A stretch of DNA of 19,090 bases from Burkholderiales bacterium (GCA_005790965.1 SXTL01000043.1:1-19090); one strand, 5' to 3'; positions 1 to 7,742 are shown, counted from the first letter of the stretch. The notes: generated from the letters alone by a model not told the origin. Numbers and translations: made by a program.

Positions 1-465
1 ACCGGCCGTTCCCGCCCGGGCAATGTCTAGCAGCGCCGTCATGATGCCCCAAACCGTGCCGCACAGGCCGACGACGGGCGCCGTGCTGCCGATGCTGGCC
101 AGTACCATGAGGCCAGATTCCAGGCGATGCTGTTCGATTTGCACCTGCTGACGCAGGCCGCGTTCCAGGATGTCCTGCCGATCGCCCGATAACTGCAGGC
201 TTTGCCCGGCCTTGTCGGCCTCGCGCAGGCTGTTGGTGCCCGCGCGGAACAGGCGCGCCAAGCTGCCGTCATTTCCTTGCGCCGCTTTTTCAGCCTCCAT
301 CAGGTTGGCGGCGGCCCAGAAGCGGGTGCGGAAATCTTCGTCCAGTGTGTTCAATTGCCATTGCATCCAGGACTTGGTGAAAATCAGAAACCAGGTCACC
401 AGCGAGAAGCTGAGGAGCAGGAATAGGGTGGCATTGACGGCAGCAGAGGGGGACAGATGGATCAT
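1..465 (-). CDS. exbB: ExbB/TolQ-family proton channel protein, 5' part (runs off the left edge)
   Basis: The reading frame is open from an ATG at 465 to the window edge and gives 155 residues with no stop. A first membrane segment lies at about residues 12-31. A polar cytoplasmic stretch follows, and then the family hallmark ASIGSTAPVVGLCGTVWGIM at about 123-142, which starts the second membrane segment. MotA/TolQ/ExbB proteins form the inner-membrane proton channel that drives TonB (ExbB) or TolA (TolQ). I favour ExbB because a tonB-type gene lies 4 kb away in the same cluster, and because in betaproteobacteria an exbB-exbD pair is often divergent from mpl. TolQ cannot be excluded without the rest of the gene and its downstream neighbour. 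No strong Shine-Dalgarno precedes the ATG; the start was chosen because membrane segment 1 follows at the usual distance. Confidence 0.88.
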   Translation of the reverse strand, partial: MIHLSPSAAVNATLFLLLSFSLVTWFLIFTKSWMQWQLNTLDEDFRTRFWAAANLMEAEKAAQGNDGSLARLFRAGTNSLREADKAGQSLQLSGDRQDILERGLRQQVQIEQHRLESGLMVLASIGSTAPVVGLCGTVWGIMTALLDIARAGTAG

Positions 466-509
466 GGTTTTATGGAAAAAGAAATAAACGAGGGAATAAA
501 TCGGGAGCG

Positions 510-515
510 ATTATA
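510..515 (-). promoter_or_regulatory. Candidate -10 box for exbB
   Basis: The minus strand reads TATAAT exactly, about 45 bases upstream of the exbB ATG, which would give a leader of roughly 38 bases. No good -35 lies at 16-18 bases. The nearest match (CTGACA on the minus strand, plus positions 537-542) is 21 bases away, which is too far for a standard sigma-70 promoter. The call therefore rests on the perfect -10 and its position. Confidence 0.4.
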
Positions 516-614
516 CCTATAGCCCATGACATATCGTGTCAGCTGGTCGCGGGTGGGGTCCGTTAGCCAGCGCTGATCGGCTATCATGACGCCGTTTTTT
601 CTCGGCTTCTCCTT

Positions 615-1958
615 ATGCATATCCATATCCTCGGCATCTGCGGCACCTTCATGGGCGGTATTGCGGCTATTGCCCGGCAGGCTGGCCATACCGTGACCGG
701 TTGCGATGCCAATGTCTATCCGCCAATGAGTACGCAACTGGAGGCGCAGGGCATCGAGCTGATTGAGGGTTTTGACGCAGCGCAGGTCGATATTGGCGCC
801 GACCTATTTGTGATCGGCAATGTCGTGACGCGCGGCAAGCAGCCTTTGATCGAGGCCATCCTGAATCGCGGCAAACCTTATGTGTCCGGGCCGCAATGGT
901 TGTACGAGCAGGTCTTGAAGGATAAGTGGGTGCTCGCTGTTGCGGGGACGCATGGCAAAACCACGACCTCGGGAATGCTGGCCTGGGCGTTGGAAGACGC
1001 GGGCCTGAACCCCGGCTTTCTGGTCGGCGGCGTGCCACAAAACTTTGGCATCTCGGCACGGCTGACCGATTCGCCTTTTTTTGTGATTGAGGCCGACGAG
1101 TACGACACGGCCTTTTTCGACAAGCGGAGCAAGTTTGTGCATTACCGGCCGCGCACCGCAATTTTGAACAATCTGGAATACGACCACTCCGACATCTTCC
1201 CGGATCTGGCCGCCATCGAAACGCAGTTTCACCATTTGGTGCGCACCGTGCCGGGCGAGGGTTTGATTATCGCCAATGCGCGTGAGGCAAGCCTGGATCG
1301 GGTCTTGGCGCGCGGTTGCTGGACGCCGGTGGAACGCTTTGCTGGCGCAGCCGATTGGGAGGCCGTGGCCGAGGGCGCCCATGCCTTTGCGGTCTTGCTA
1401 AATGGTGAGAAACAGGGCCGCGTGGCCTGGTCACTGTTGGGCGAGCACAACCGGCAGAACGCGCTGGCGACGATTGCCGCCGCGCGCCATGTGGGCATCA
1501 CGCCGGCGGTCACCTGCGAGGCACTGTCACGCTTCGAAAATGTTAAGCGGCGCATGGAGGTGCGGGGGGTGGTGAGCGGCATCACCGTGTATGACGATTT
1601 TGCCCATCACCCGACGGCCATCGCCACTACCCTGGAGGGCCTGCGTGCCAAGGTGGGCGACGCGCGTATCCTGGCCGTCCTAGAGCCGCGCTCCAACACC
1701 ATGAAGCTGGGCACGATGAAGGCGCAGTTGCCGGACAGCCTGGCTTTGGCTGACCGCGTCTTTTGCTATGCCGGCGGCGTAGATTGGGATGTTGCCGCCG
1801 CCCTGCAACCCATGGCAGAAAAGAGCCGTACTTACACCGATCTTGCGGGCCTGGTCGCAGCCCTGGCCGCCGAGGCGCGGGCCGGCGATCACATTCTGGT
1901 ACTGAGCAACGGCGGTTTTGGCGGAATTCACGACCAACTCCTGAAGGCCTTGGCCTGA
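615..1958 (+). CDS. mpl: UDP-N-acetylmuramate:L-alanyl-gamma-D-glutamyl-meso-diaminopimelate ligase
   Basis: This cytoplasmic Mur-ligase-family enzyme attaches the tripeptide L-Ala-gamma-D-Glu-meso-DAP, recovered from old cell wall, directly to UDP-MurNAc and so short-cuts MurC-MurE. The 447-residue length fits the family. An N-terminal Rossmann-like part begins HILGICGTFMGG. The ATP-binding loop is GTHGKTTT at 111-118. The stretch EADEYDTAFFDKRSKFVHY and the LEYDHSDIFPDL motif are typical of Mpl rather than MurC. Later come the central-domain GEHNRQNALA and the C-terminal DDFAHHPTAI. The ATG at 615 begins the first beta strand directly, with no obvious ribosome-binding site. A weak -10-like TATCAT (582-587) has no matching -35. 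The stop TGA shares one base with the ATG of yqiA, so the two are probably translationally coupled. Confidence 0.96.
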   Translation: MHIHILGICGTFMGGIAAIARQAGHTVTGCDANVYPPMSTQLEAQGIELIEGFDAAQVDIGADLFVIGNVVTRGKQPLIEAILNRGKPYVSGPQWLYEQVLKDKWVLAVAGTHGKTTTSGMLAWALEDAGLNPGFLVGGVPQNFGISARLTDSPFFVIEADEYDTAFFDKRSKFVHYRPRTAILNNLEYDHSDIFPDLAAIETQFHHLVRTVPGEGLIIANAREASLDRVLARGCWTPVERFAGAADWEAVAEGAHAFAVLLNGEKQGRVAWSLLGEHNRQNALATIAAARHVGITPAVTCEALSRFENVKRRMEVRGVVSGITVYDDFAHHPTAIATTLEGLRAKVGDARILAVLEPRSNTMKLGTMKAQLPDSLALADRVFCYAGGVDWDVAAALQPMAEKSRTYTDLAGLVAALAAEARAGDHILVLSNGGFGGIHDQLLKALA

Positions 1959-2509
1959 TGCTGCTTTATTTACACGGCTTTAATTCCTCGGCCCAGTCTG
2001 GCAAGGCGCGCCAGCTTCTGGCGTGGGCCAGCCAACGCGGCCTTGCGGCGCAATGCCCCGATTTGCCGGTGCGGCCGGCGGCGGCGATGGCCTTGTGCAC
2101 GCGGCTGATCGCTGCCAGCGCCACGCCGGTTACGCTAATCGGCAGCTCGCTGGGTGGCTATTACGCCACTTGGCTTGCCGAGCAGCAGGGTTTAAAGGCG
2201 GTGCTGGTCAACCCCTGCGTGGCCTGCGATGAAAAACTGGCGCGCGAGGTGGGCCGCCTGCAAACGAACTGGCATGACGGTTCCGAATATGTCTTTGGTC
2301 CCGAACACCTGGCCGAGCTGGAGGCGCTCAAGGTGACGCCTATCACGCGCCCGGAGCGTTATTGGCTGCTGACTGAAAAAGGCGATGAGGTACTGGATTA
2401 CCGCGAAGCGGTCACTTACTTCTCGGGTGCCAGGCAGACCGTTTTAGAGGGCGGCGATCATGGCTTTACTCGCTTTGCCGATTATCTTTTACCGATTGCC
2501 GAGTTTTGA
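1958..2509 (+). CDS. yqiA: YqiA-type alpha/beta-hydrolase esterase
   Basis: This 183-residue cytoplasmic alpha/beta hydrolase belongs to the YqiA (UPF0227) family of small esterases; the natural substrate is not known to me. It opens with MLLYLHGFNSS, the usual first strand and oxyanion region. The nucleophile elbow GSSLGG lies at 62-67 with Ser64 as nucleophile. The likely acid is Asp143 in KGDEVLDY, and the catalytic His is His168 in GGDHGF. The ATG at 1958 overlaps the mpl stop as TGATG. The same frame is open further upstream within mpl, but those residues are a shadow of mpl and the family starts at this Met. The next gene starts 2 bases after the stop, which indicates one operon. Confidence 0.92.
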   Translation: MLLYLHGFNSSAQSGKARQLLAWASQRGLAAQCPDLPVRPAAAMALCTRLIAASATPVTLIGSSLGGYYATWLAEQQGLKAVLVNPCVACDEKLAREVGRLQTNWHDGSEYVFGPEHLAELEALKVTPITRPERYWLLTEKGDEVLDYREAVTYFSGARQTVLEGGDHGFTRFADYLLPIAEF

Positions 2510-2511
2510 AT

Positions 2512-4380
2512 ATGTATTTGCTTTACGAAGAAGACGGGGATATCAAGGTGGGCAGCATCCTGTCCGAGACGCCGGCGGCCTTGCAGATTGAGTCGCAATT
2601 TGGCAAGCGCGGCAAATTGAAGGCGGCGCATGTGTTGCTGCGCTTTGCCGCCCCCACACCGGCCGAGGCGCTTGAGGGCGCGCGTGGCTTGGCGGCGGAA
2701 CTGGACCCTGATTTTCTGTGGGAAGTCGCGGGGACCGACGAGTTTGGTTTTGAGACGATTGCCGCTGATTATTGGGGCCACCCGCCCACGCCGGCCGAAG
2801 CGGGGGCGGTGCTGCTGAAATTGCATGAGGCGCCGATTTATTTTCACAAGAAGGGCAAGGGGCGTTATCGCGCGGCCCCTGCTGAGGTACTGGCGGCGGC
2901 CAAGGCTGGTCTGGAGCGGCGCGCCCGCGAGGCCGAACAGCGGGCGGTCTGGGTGGACGATCTGATCGCCGGGCGTTTGCCGGAGGCCTTTGCAACCCAA
3001 GTGTTTGTGCTTTTGCATCGACCAGACAAAAACACCCTGCTGTACAAAGCCTTGGACGAGGCCTGCACAAAAAGCGGGCAGTCAGCCTTGCATATCTTTC
3101 AGCACTGCGGCGCGATCGCCAGTCCACACGAATTTCATTTGCAAGGGTTTTTGCTCGAACATTTTCCCAAGGGTACGGGCTTCCCCGTGCTGGCTGAATT
3201 GACGCCGCCGCCTGATTTGCCGCCCGCCGATGCGCCGGCCTTTTCCATCGACGATGCTGAGACCACCGAGATTGACGATGCCTTCTCGGTGATTTTCCGG
3301 CCCGAGGGCGGGGCGCGCGTTGGTATCCATATTGCCTGCCCGGCCTTGGGCATTGCGCCGGAATCGGATTTGGACAAAGTCGCGGGGGCGCGCCTGTCCA
3401 CGGTGTATATGCCCGGCCACAAGATCACCATGCTGCCGGACGCGCTGGTGCAGTCGTACACCCTGGCCGAGGGACGCGCCTGTCCGGCCCTGTCGCTGTA
3501 TGTCGAGGTGGGCGCAGATTATGCGATCCGGAGTGTCGAGACCCGCGTCGATCAGGTGACGATTGCCGCTAACCTCCGCCACGAGAGGCTCGAACCCCTG
3601 TTCAACGACGACACGATTGGCAATCCGGGTGCCGCCGATTACCCCTTCCGCCGCGAACTGGAATGGCTCTGGAACTTGGCAACCCAACTGGAGGCAGCGC
3701 GCGGCAAGGCCGATCAGGTCCAGCGCCACGATTATATTTTCAAGGTCGACGGTGAGCGGGTCGAGATCAAGCGGCGTCTGCGCGGCAACCCCATCGACAA
3801 GTTGGTGTCCGAGCTGATGATCCTCGCCAACAGCCGCTGGGGGGCGCTGCTGGACGAAGCCGGCGTGCCTGGTATTTACCGCGTACAGGGCGGCGGCAAG
3901 GTGCGCATGCAATTGCAAGCCGCACCGCACGAGGGCTTGGGGCTGGATCATTACGCGTGGTCGAGCTCGCCGCTGCGCCGCTATGTCGATCTCGTTAATC
4001 AGCGCCAGATTCTCGCCGTGACTCGGGGCGAGCCGGCGGCCTATGCAAAAAACGACACGCGGCTGTTTGCGGTGTTGCGCGGCTTTGAACTCGCGTACGA
4101 TGCCTACAATGAGCATCAACGGCGGATGGAACGCTACTGGTGCCTGCGCTGGCTGACCCAAGAGGGCGTGAGCGCGACCGAGGCGAGTGTAATCCGGGAG
4201 AATCTGGTCCGCATCGACGGGCTGCCGCTGGTGTTGCGCATGACCGGCGCACCGGCCCTGAACCCGGGCGACCGGGTTCGCGTTCAATTCGGCACGCCTG
4301 ACTTGCTGGATATCGAGGTGCCATGTCAGTACGAAGCGACCCTTACAACCGCGCCGTCCCCCGTTTTGTTGGAAGCCTGA
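2512..4380 (+). CDS. RNB-domain (RNase II family) exoribonuclease
   Basis: A 622-residue protein of the RNase II/RNR superfamily, which degrades single-stranded RNA from the 3' end in the cytoplasm. The catalytic RNB domain fills the middle and C-terminal part. The acidic cluster SIDDAETTEIDDA (245-257) carries Asp247, Asp255 and Asp256, equivalent to E. coli RNase II D201, D209 and D210; Glu253 stands where E. coli has D207. The conserved SSSPLRRYVDL lies at 484-494. The first 240 residues have no obvious cold-shock RNA-binding repeat and begin MYLLYEEDGDIKVGS, as in the shorter RNB proteins found beside yqiA in betaproteobacteria. The ATG at 2512 is chosen. An in-frame TTG at 2506 overlaps the yqiA stop and would add two residues. 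I leave the symbol empty because this is neither classical rnb nor rnr. Confidence 0.92.
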   Translation: MYLLYEEDGDIKVGSILSETPAALQIESQFGKRGKLKAAHVLLRFAAPTPAEALEGARGLAAELDPDFLWEVAGTDEFGFETIAADYWGHPPTPAEAGAVLLKLHEAPIYFHKKGKGRYRAAPAEVLAAAKAGLERRAREAEQRAVWVDDLIAGRLPEAFATQVFVLLHRPDKNTLLYKALDEACTKSGQSALHIFQHCGAIASPHEFHLQGFLLEHFPKGTGFPVLAELTPPPDLPPADAPAFSIDDAETTEIDDAFSVIFRPEGGARVGIHIACPALGIAPESDLDKVAGARLSTVYMPGHKITMLPDALVQSYTLAEGRACPALSLYVEVGADYAIRSVETRVDQVTIAANLRHERLEPLFNDDTIGNPGAADYPFRRELEWLWNLATQLEAARGKADQVQRHDYIFKVDGERVEIKRRLRGNPIDKLVSELMILANSRWGALLDEAGVPGIYRVQGGGKVRMQLQAAPHEGLGLDHYAWSSSPLRRYVDLVNQRQILAVTRGEPAAYAKNDTRLFAVLRGFELAYDAYNEHQRRMERYWCLRWLTQEGVSATEASVIRENLVRIDGLPLVLRMTGAPALNPGDRVRVQFGTPDLLDIEVPCQYEATLTTAPSPVLLEA

Positions 4381-4424
4381 CCGCGGCTTCGGATCGACTC
4401 CGGGTTGGGCCGACGGCCTGGCTA

Positions 4425-5288
4425 ATGAAGGCTCGCCCGTCTGAGCGCCTGGCGCTGGCGCTGGCGGTCTCCGCCCTGATTCACAATGGCTTGTTTTTTG
4501 GGCTGTCGGCAGGGTTCAAACCGGCCAATCCGGGCCTGCTCGAATCGGCCCAGCCGTCTTTGGATGTGGTCTTGCTGCACCGTCCGACGGGTGCCAAACC
4601 CCTCAAGGCCGAGGTGTTGGCGCAGGCGGCAAACGAGGGTGGTGGCCAGACCAGCGAGGCGCGCATGGCGCGGAGTCCGCAAGCCGTGATCGCCCACCCG
4701 GCACCAGTAACAGCGCCGGTCGCCCCGTCCCAAGCCCCGCTGCAACAGCGGGTGCGGGCATTGGAAACGCAGGTGGAACAGTTATTGACCCAGGCGCGGG
4801 CAGACTATGTCGCGCCGCTGCCGGCCGCGCCTGCGGCACCGCCGCCAGCGCCAGGTTTGGCGGTTCGGAGTTTGAGTGCGGCGCGGGAAATGGGCCGCAT
4901 CGAGGCGGAGGTCTCCGAATATCAACAACGCCCCCGGCGGATGTTCATCGGTGCGCGGGCCGAGGAGTATGTCTTTGCGCGCTACATTGAAGACTGGCGC
5001 ATGAAGGTGGAGCGGGTCGGCAATCTGAATTATCCCGAGGCGGCGCGCCGGCAAAAACTCTACGGCAGCCTGATGCTCAAGGTGGAGATCGGGGCCGACG
5101 GGCGTCTGCTTGAGGTGGAGGTCGAGCGCAGCTCCGGATCGCGTATTCTCGATGCTGCAGCCGTTCGTATCGTCGAGATGGCCGCGCCCTTCCCGGCCTT
5201 CAGCGCGGCAATGCGTACCAAGGCAGACATCCTTAGCATCAATCGCGTGTGGGTTTTCACCCGCGAAGACCGGCTCTCGGCGCAATAA
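4425..5288 (+). CDS. tonB: TonB-family energy transducer
   Basis: With the ATG at 4425 the protein has 287 residues. A short positive N-terminus precedes one membrane anchor at about 8-29, with Ser16 and His20 at the same positions as the functionally important Ser16/His20 of E. coli TonB; this is my main reason for the start. An earlier ATG at 4323, with GAGG four bases before it, would add 34 residues and overlap the exoribonuclease gene by 58 bases. The periplasmic part has a short Ala/Pro stretch, a probable coiled coil (about 106-126, LQQRVRALETQVEQLL) and another short Ala/Pro run, without the long Glu-Pro/Lys-Pro spacer of E. coli TonB. The TonB C-terminal domain occupies about 187-287 (YPEAARRQKLYGSLMLKVEI and the following residues). 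It should couple the inner-membrane proton gradient to outer-membrane receptors, probably with the ExbB encoded at 1-465. Confidence 0.87.
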   Translation: MKARPSERLALALAVSALIHNGLFFGLSAGFKPANPGLLESAQPSLDVVLLHRPTGAKPLKAEVLAQAANEGGGQTSEARMARSPQAVIAHPAPVTAPVAPSQAPLQQRVRALETQVEQLLTQARADYVAPLPAAPAAPPPAPGLAVRSLSAAREMGRIEAEVSEYQQRPRRMFIGARAEEYVFARYIEDWRMKVERVGNLNYPEAARRQKLYGSLMLKVEIGADGRLLEVEVERSSGSRILDAAAVRIVEMAAPFPAFSAAMRTKADILSINRVWVFTREDRLSAQ

Positions 5289-5340
5289 ATCTTGCGCGCA
5301 GGAGTACAATCAAGCGCATTGTCAAATTATCTGATCCTTT

Positions 5341-5348
5341 GAGAGGGG
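5341..5348 (+). promoter_or_regulatory. Strong ribosome-binding site of fbp
   Basis: GAGAGGGG lies just upstream of the fbp ATG (5353), with a GAGG core six bases from the start codon. It is the clearest Shine-Dalgarno in the window; most other genes here have weak sites or none. This fits strong expression of fbp and fixes its start. Confidence 0.75.
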
Positions 5349-5352
5349 CATC

Positions 5353-6354
5353 ATGCATACCGGTACTACGCTGACGCAATTCATCATCGAAGAACAACGC
5401 CATGTCGCGGGTGCGACCGGCGACTTCACCTCGCTGCTTAATGATGTGGTGACCTCCGTCAAGGTCATCGCCAACGCCGTCAACAAGGGCGCGCTAGTGG
5501 GTACGATGGGCGCGCTGGATTCACAGAATGTGCAGGGCGAGACCCAAAAGAAATTGGATGTCATCACCAATGACATCATGATTCGCGCCAACGAATGGGC
5601 CGGTCACTTGGCGGGTATGGCCTCGGAAGAAATGGATGATGTTTACCCCATTCCGCACAAATATCCGCTCGGCAAATATCTGCTGGTATTCGATCCGCTG
5701 GATGGCTCGTCCAATGTCGACATCAACATTTCGGTTGGCACCATCTTTTCCATTCTGCGTGCCCCGATCGCTGGTCGCGCCGCCACGGCCGAGGATTTCC
5801 TCCAACCGGGCACCAAGCAGGTATGCGCTGGTTACGCACTCTACGGTTCGTCGACCATGTTGGTGTTGACCACGGGTCACGGGGTCAACGGCTTTACTCT
5901 GGATCGCGATGTCGGCGAATTCCTGCTGACTCACCCGGACATGAAGATTCCGGCTGACACCCGTGAGTTTGCCATTAATGCCTCCAATCGCCGCTTCTGG
6001 GAGCCACCGGTGCAGCGTTATGTCGAGGAGTGTCTGGCCGGCACCGAAGGCCCGCGGGGCCGGGATTTCAATATGCCCTGGGTCGCCTCGATGGTGGCCG
6101 AGGTGCATCGCATCCTCAATCGCGGCGGCATCTTCATGTACCCGCGTGACACCAAAGACCCGTCCAAGCCGGGCAAGTTGCGCTTGATGTACGAAGCCAA
6201 CCCGATGTCGATGATTGTCGAACAAGCCGGCGGAATCTCCTCAACCGGCTATGAGCGCATCCTTGACATCGCCCCGACCGGTCTGCACCAGCGGGTCCCG
6301 GTGATCCTCGGTTCGAAGAATGAGGTCGAGGTCGTGCTGGGCTATCACGGCTGA
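5353..6354 (+). CDS. fbp: Class I fructose-1,6-bisphosphatase
   Basis: This 333-residue cytoplasmic enzyme hydrolyses fructose-1,6-bisphosphate to fructose-6-phosphate, a key step of gluconeogenesis and, in autotrophs, of the Calvin cycle. The metal-binding motif FDPLDGSSNVD is at 113-123. The class I signature GKLRLMYEANPMS is at 274-286. Full family length and a strong ribosome-binding site support the start. It follows tonB by 64 bases. A -10-like TACAAT at 5305-5310 lacks a partner -35, so I cannot tell whether fbp has its own promoter. It converges with prmC and the two coding regions overlap by 10 bases. An intrinsic terminator sits 30 bases past the stop. Nothing in the window decides whether its main role is autotrophic. 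Confidence 0.97.
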   Translation: MHTGTTLTQFIIEEQRHVAGATGDFTSLLNDVVTSVKVIANAVNKGALVGTMGALDSQNVQGETQKKLDVITNDIMIRANEWAGHLAGMASEEMDDVYPIPHKYPLGKYLLVFDPLDGSSNVDINISVGTIFSILRAPIAGRAATAEDFLQPGTKQVCAGYALYGSSTMLVLTTGHGVNGFTLDRDVGEFLLTHPDMKIPADTREFAINASNRRFWEPPVQRYVEECLAGTEGPRGRDFNMPWVASMVAEVHRILNRGGIFMYPRDTKDPSKPGKLRLMYEANPMSMIVEQAGGISSTGYERILDIAPTGLHQRVPVILGSKNEVEVVLGYHG

Positions 6355-7184
6355 TTCGGCTTCTGCCCCAGCGTCACACGCGCTAACCCTGCCCAGTCGG
6401 GCAGGGTTTTTATGTGCCGGAATCCGGCTTGTGACAACTGTTCCTGACAGACCGTGCCTTGATCAAAGCCGTGTTCGAACAGGAGCCAGCCGCCAGGGTT
6501 GAGATAATCGGGGGCGGCACTGACCAGGCGGCGGATGAGATCGAGACCCTCTGTGCCTGAGGCCAGCGCCATACGCGGCTCGAAGCGCACATCGCCCTGA
6601 CTTAAATGGGTATCGGCGGCGGCGATGTAAGGCGGGTTGCTGACGATGACAGCAAAGCGCTCCCCAGCCAGCGGCGCGAACAGGTCGCCGTGCCGGAAAT
6701 GGACGGCCGCGTGCAGTGCGGTGGCGTTGGTTTGTGCGATGGCTAGCGCTGCCTGGCTCAAATCGGTGGCGGTGACCGTGCAATCGGGTCGTTCCCGCTT
6801 GAGGGTGATGGCGACGCAGCCACTGCCGGTACAAAGATCCAGAACGCTGGCCGCTCTGGGCAGCCGTTCTAACGCGGCGTCCACCAGATGTTCGGTCTCC
6901 GGGCGCGGGATCAATACCGCCGGGCTGACCCTGAAAGGACGGCCATAAAACTCGCGTTGCCCCAGGATATAGGCCACCGGCTCACCCGCCAGACGACGCA
7001 GCAAGCAGGGTGTGAGCCGATCCGGGTCGGCCGCTGCATCGCCGTGGGCCACTAGCCAGGTGATATCGCATTGCAAAGCCGTTGCCGCCAATAAGCGCGC
7101 CTCGATGCGGGCGGCGGCGGCATCAAGCGACAGGTTGGTTTGCAGTTGGCTGGCGGCAGCGCGCAGCCAAGAGGCGAGATTCAT
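6345..7184 (-). CDS. prmC: Peptide chain release factor N5-glutamine methyltransferase
   Basis: A 279-residue S-adenosylmethionine-dependent methyltransferase that modifies the Gln of the GGQ motif in release factors RF1 and RF2 and raises their termination efficiency. The N-terminal helical domain is followed by the family linker GRPFRVSPAVLIPRPETEHL (81-100), the SAM-binding motif DLCTGSGCVAI (116-126) and the catalytic NPPY at 183-186. It ends with the usual D-W-A-G-x-A-R-V-T-L-G pattern. The start ATG at 7184 lacks a clear ribosome-binding site. The small secreted gene at 7224-7742 lies 39 bases upstream on the same strand and may be co-transcribed. Its substrate gene prfA is on the same strand 3.8 kb away, separated by the exporter pair. 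Confidence 0.95.
   Translation of the reverse strand: MNLASWLRAAASQLQTNLSLDAAAARIEARLLAATALQCDITWLVAHGDAAADPDRLTPCLLRRLAGEPVAYILGQREFYGRPFRVSPAVLIPRPETEHLVDAALERLPRAASVLDLCTGSGCVAITLKRERPDCTVTATDLSQAALAIAQTNATALHAAVHFRHGDLFAPLAGERFAVIVSNPPYIAAADTHLSQGDVRFEPRMALASGTEGLDLIRRLVSAAPDYLNPGGWLLFEHGFDQGTVCQEQLSQAGFRHIKTLPDWAGLARVTLGQKPNQP
6385..6411 (+). terminator. Intrinsic terminator of fbp, inside the prmC coding region
   Basis: A perfect 10-bp stem (AACCCTGCCC at 6385-6394 and GGGCAGGGTT at 6399-6408) with a 4-base loop AGTC runs into a T tract (6407-6411). It lies 30 bases after the fbp stop and is oriented to end plus-strand transcripts. On the minus strand the hairpin is followed by TTAGCG, not a U tract, so it should let prmC transcription through. 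Confidence 0.85.
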
Positions 7185-7223
7185 GGGGAGGCGCGGTGTT
7201 CTGGCCGAGACCGCTGGTAGCGT

Positions 7224-7742
7224 TCAGCGCGCGACAGCGGCCGGCGGGGTATAGACCGGTGCGTTCCAGATCGGCAAGGGGCGCGGCTCATAGGGCACGG
7301 GCGGCGGCGGGGTCATCAGTTGCTGCCACTGGTTTGAAAGTTCATCCATGAGGCTGTTGCCTTCCACGGCCATGCGCCGTTTGAGAATCTCGAGGCGAAA
7401 GGTTAGATCGGGCGCCAGCGCCGCCTCTTCCGTGCCCTGTAGGCCGTCGAGAGCCGAATCGAGCAGGTAGCGCGAGACCTGTTTCCACTCGTCTTCGGTG
7501 AAATATTGTTGCAGGGCCTTGAAACGGACCTTGAGTTCCTGCGTCGAGACACTGGGTTTGGTCCCATTGGGCGCGCCATTGGCAACGCTATTGGTTACGC
7601 TACTGGCAGGGGTGTTAGCAAGCGCTGGCGGGCTGGGTAGCGCCCCATTTGCGGCTTTGGTTGCAGGCGCCACGGGATCGGCACCGAGAGCCAAGGCAGG
7701 GAACATAAAAAGGAGACAAGCAAGGCGGCGGATCGGCTTCAT
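7224..7742 (-). CDS. Hypothetical secreted protein with Pro-rich C-terminus
   Basis: I do not recognise this gene. With the ATG at 7742 it encodes 172 residues; an ATG four codons earlier at 7754 is possible. It starts with a classic signal peptide (MKPIRRLACLLFMFPALALG), so it should be periplasmic or otherwise exported. No lipobox is evident. A low-complexity Ala/Pro/Asn/Thr linker follows (about 22-62). Then comes a charged, probably helical region (roughly 65-140, containing LKALQQYFTEDEWKQVSRYL-like sequence with KVRF before it) and a Pro-rich tail with PPPPVPYEPRPLPIW. It lies 39 bases upstream of prmC on the same strand and is divergent from the MMPL exporter gene, with about 90 bases between them. 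Codon pattern and signal peptide support a real gene; the function is open. Confidence 0.7.
   Translation of the reverse strand: MKPIRRLACLLFMFPALALGADPVAPATKAANGALPSPPALANTPASSVTNSVANGAPNGTKPSVSTQELKVRFKALQQYFTEDEWKQVSRYLLDSALDGLQGTEEAALAPDLTFRLEILKRRMAVEGNSLMDELSNQWQQLMTPPPPVPYEPRPLPIWNAPVYTPPAAVAR

Noticed and set aside
591..606. GCCG-T-rich loop-CGGC hairpin just before mpl
   Set aside because: The stem is only four base pairs and the T run is in the loop, so it is neither a terminator nor a convincing leader structure.
462..737. A 91-codon minus-strand frame across the exbB-mpl gap
   Set aside because: It overlaps mpl antisense, has no ribosome-binding site or family likeness, and would clash with the exbB promoter region.
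3082..4287. A 401-codon open frame on the minus strand opposite the exoribonuclease
   Set aside because: It is a shadow of the RNB gene with no recognisable domains; 8287-9507 opposite the MMPL gene and 5521-6225 opposite fbp are the same kind of shadow.
5305..5322. ACAAT-N7-ATTGT inverted repeat upstream of fbp, a possible operator or CbbR-like site
   Set aside because: Five-base arms are expected by chance, no regulator gene is nearby and no promoter pair fits around it.
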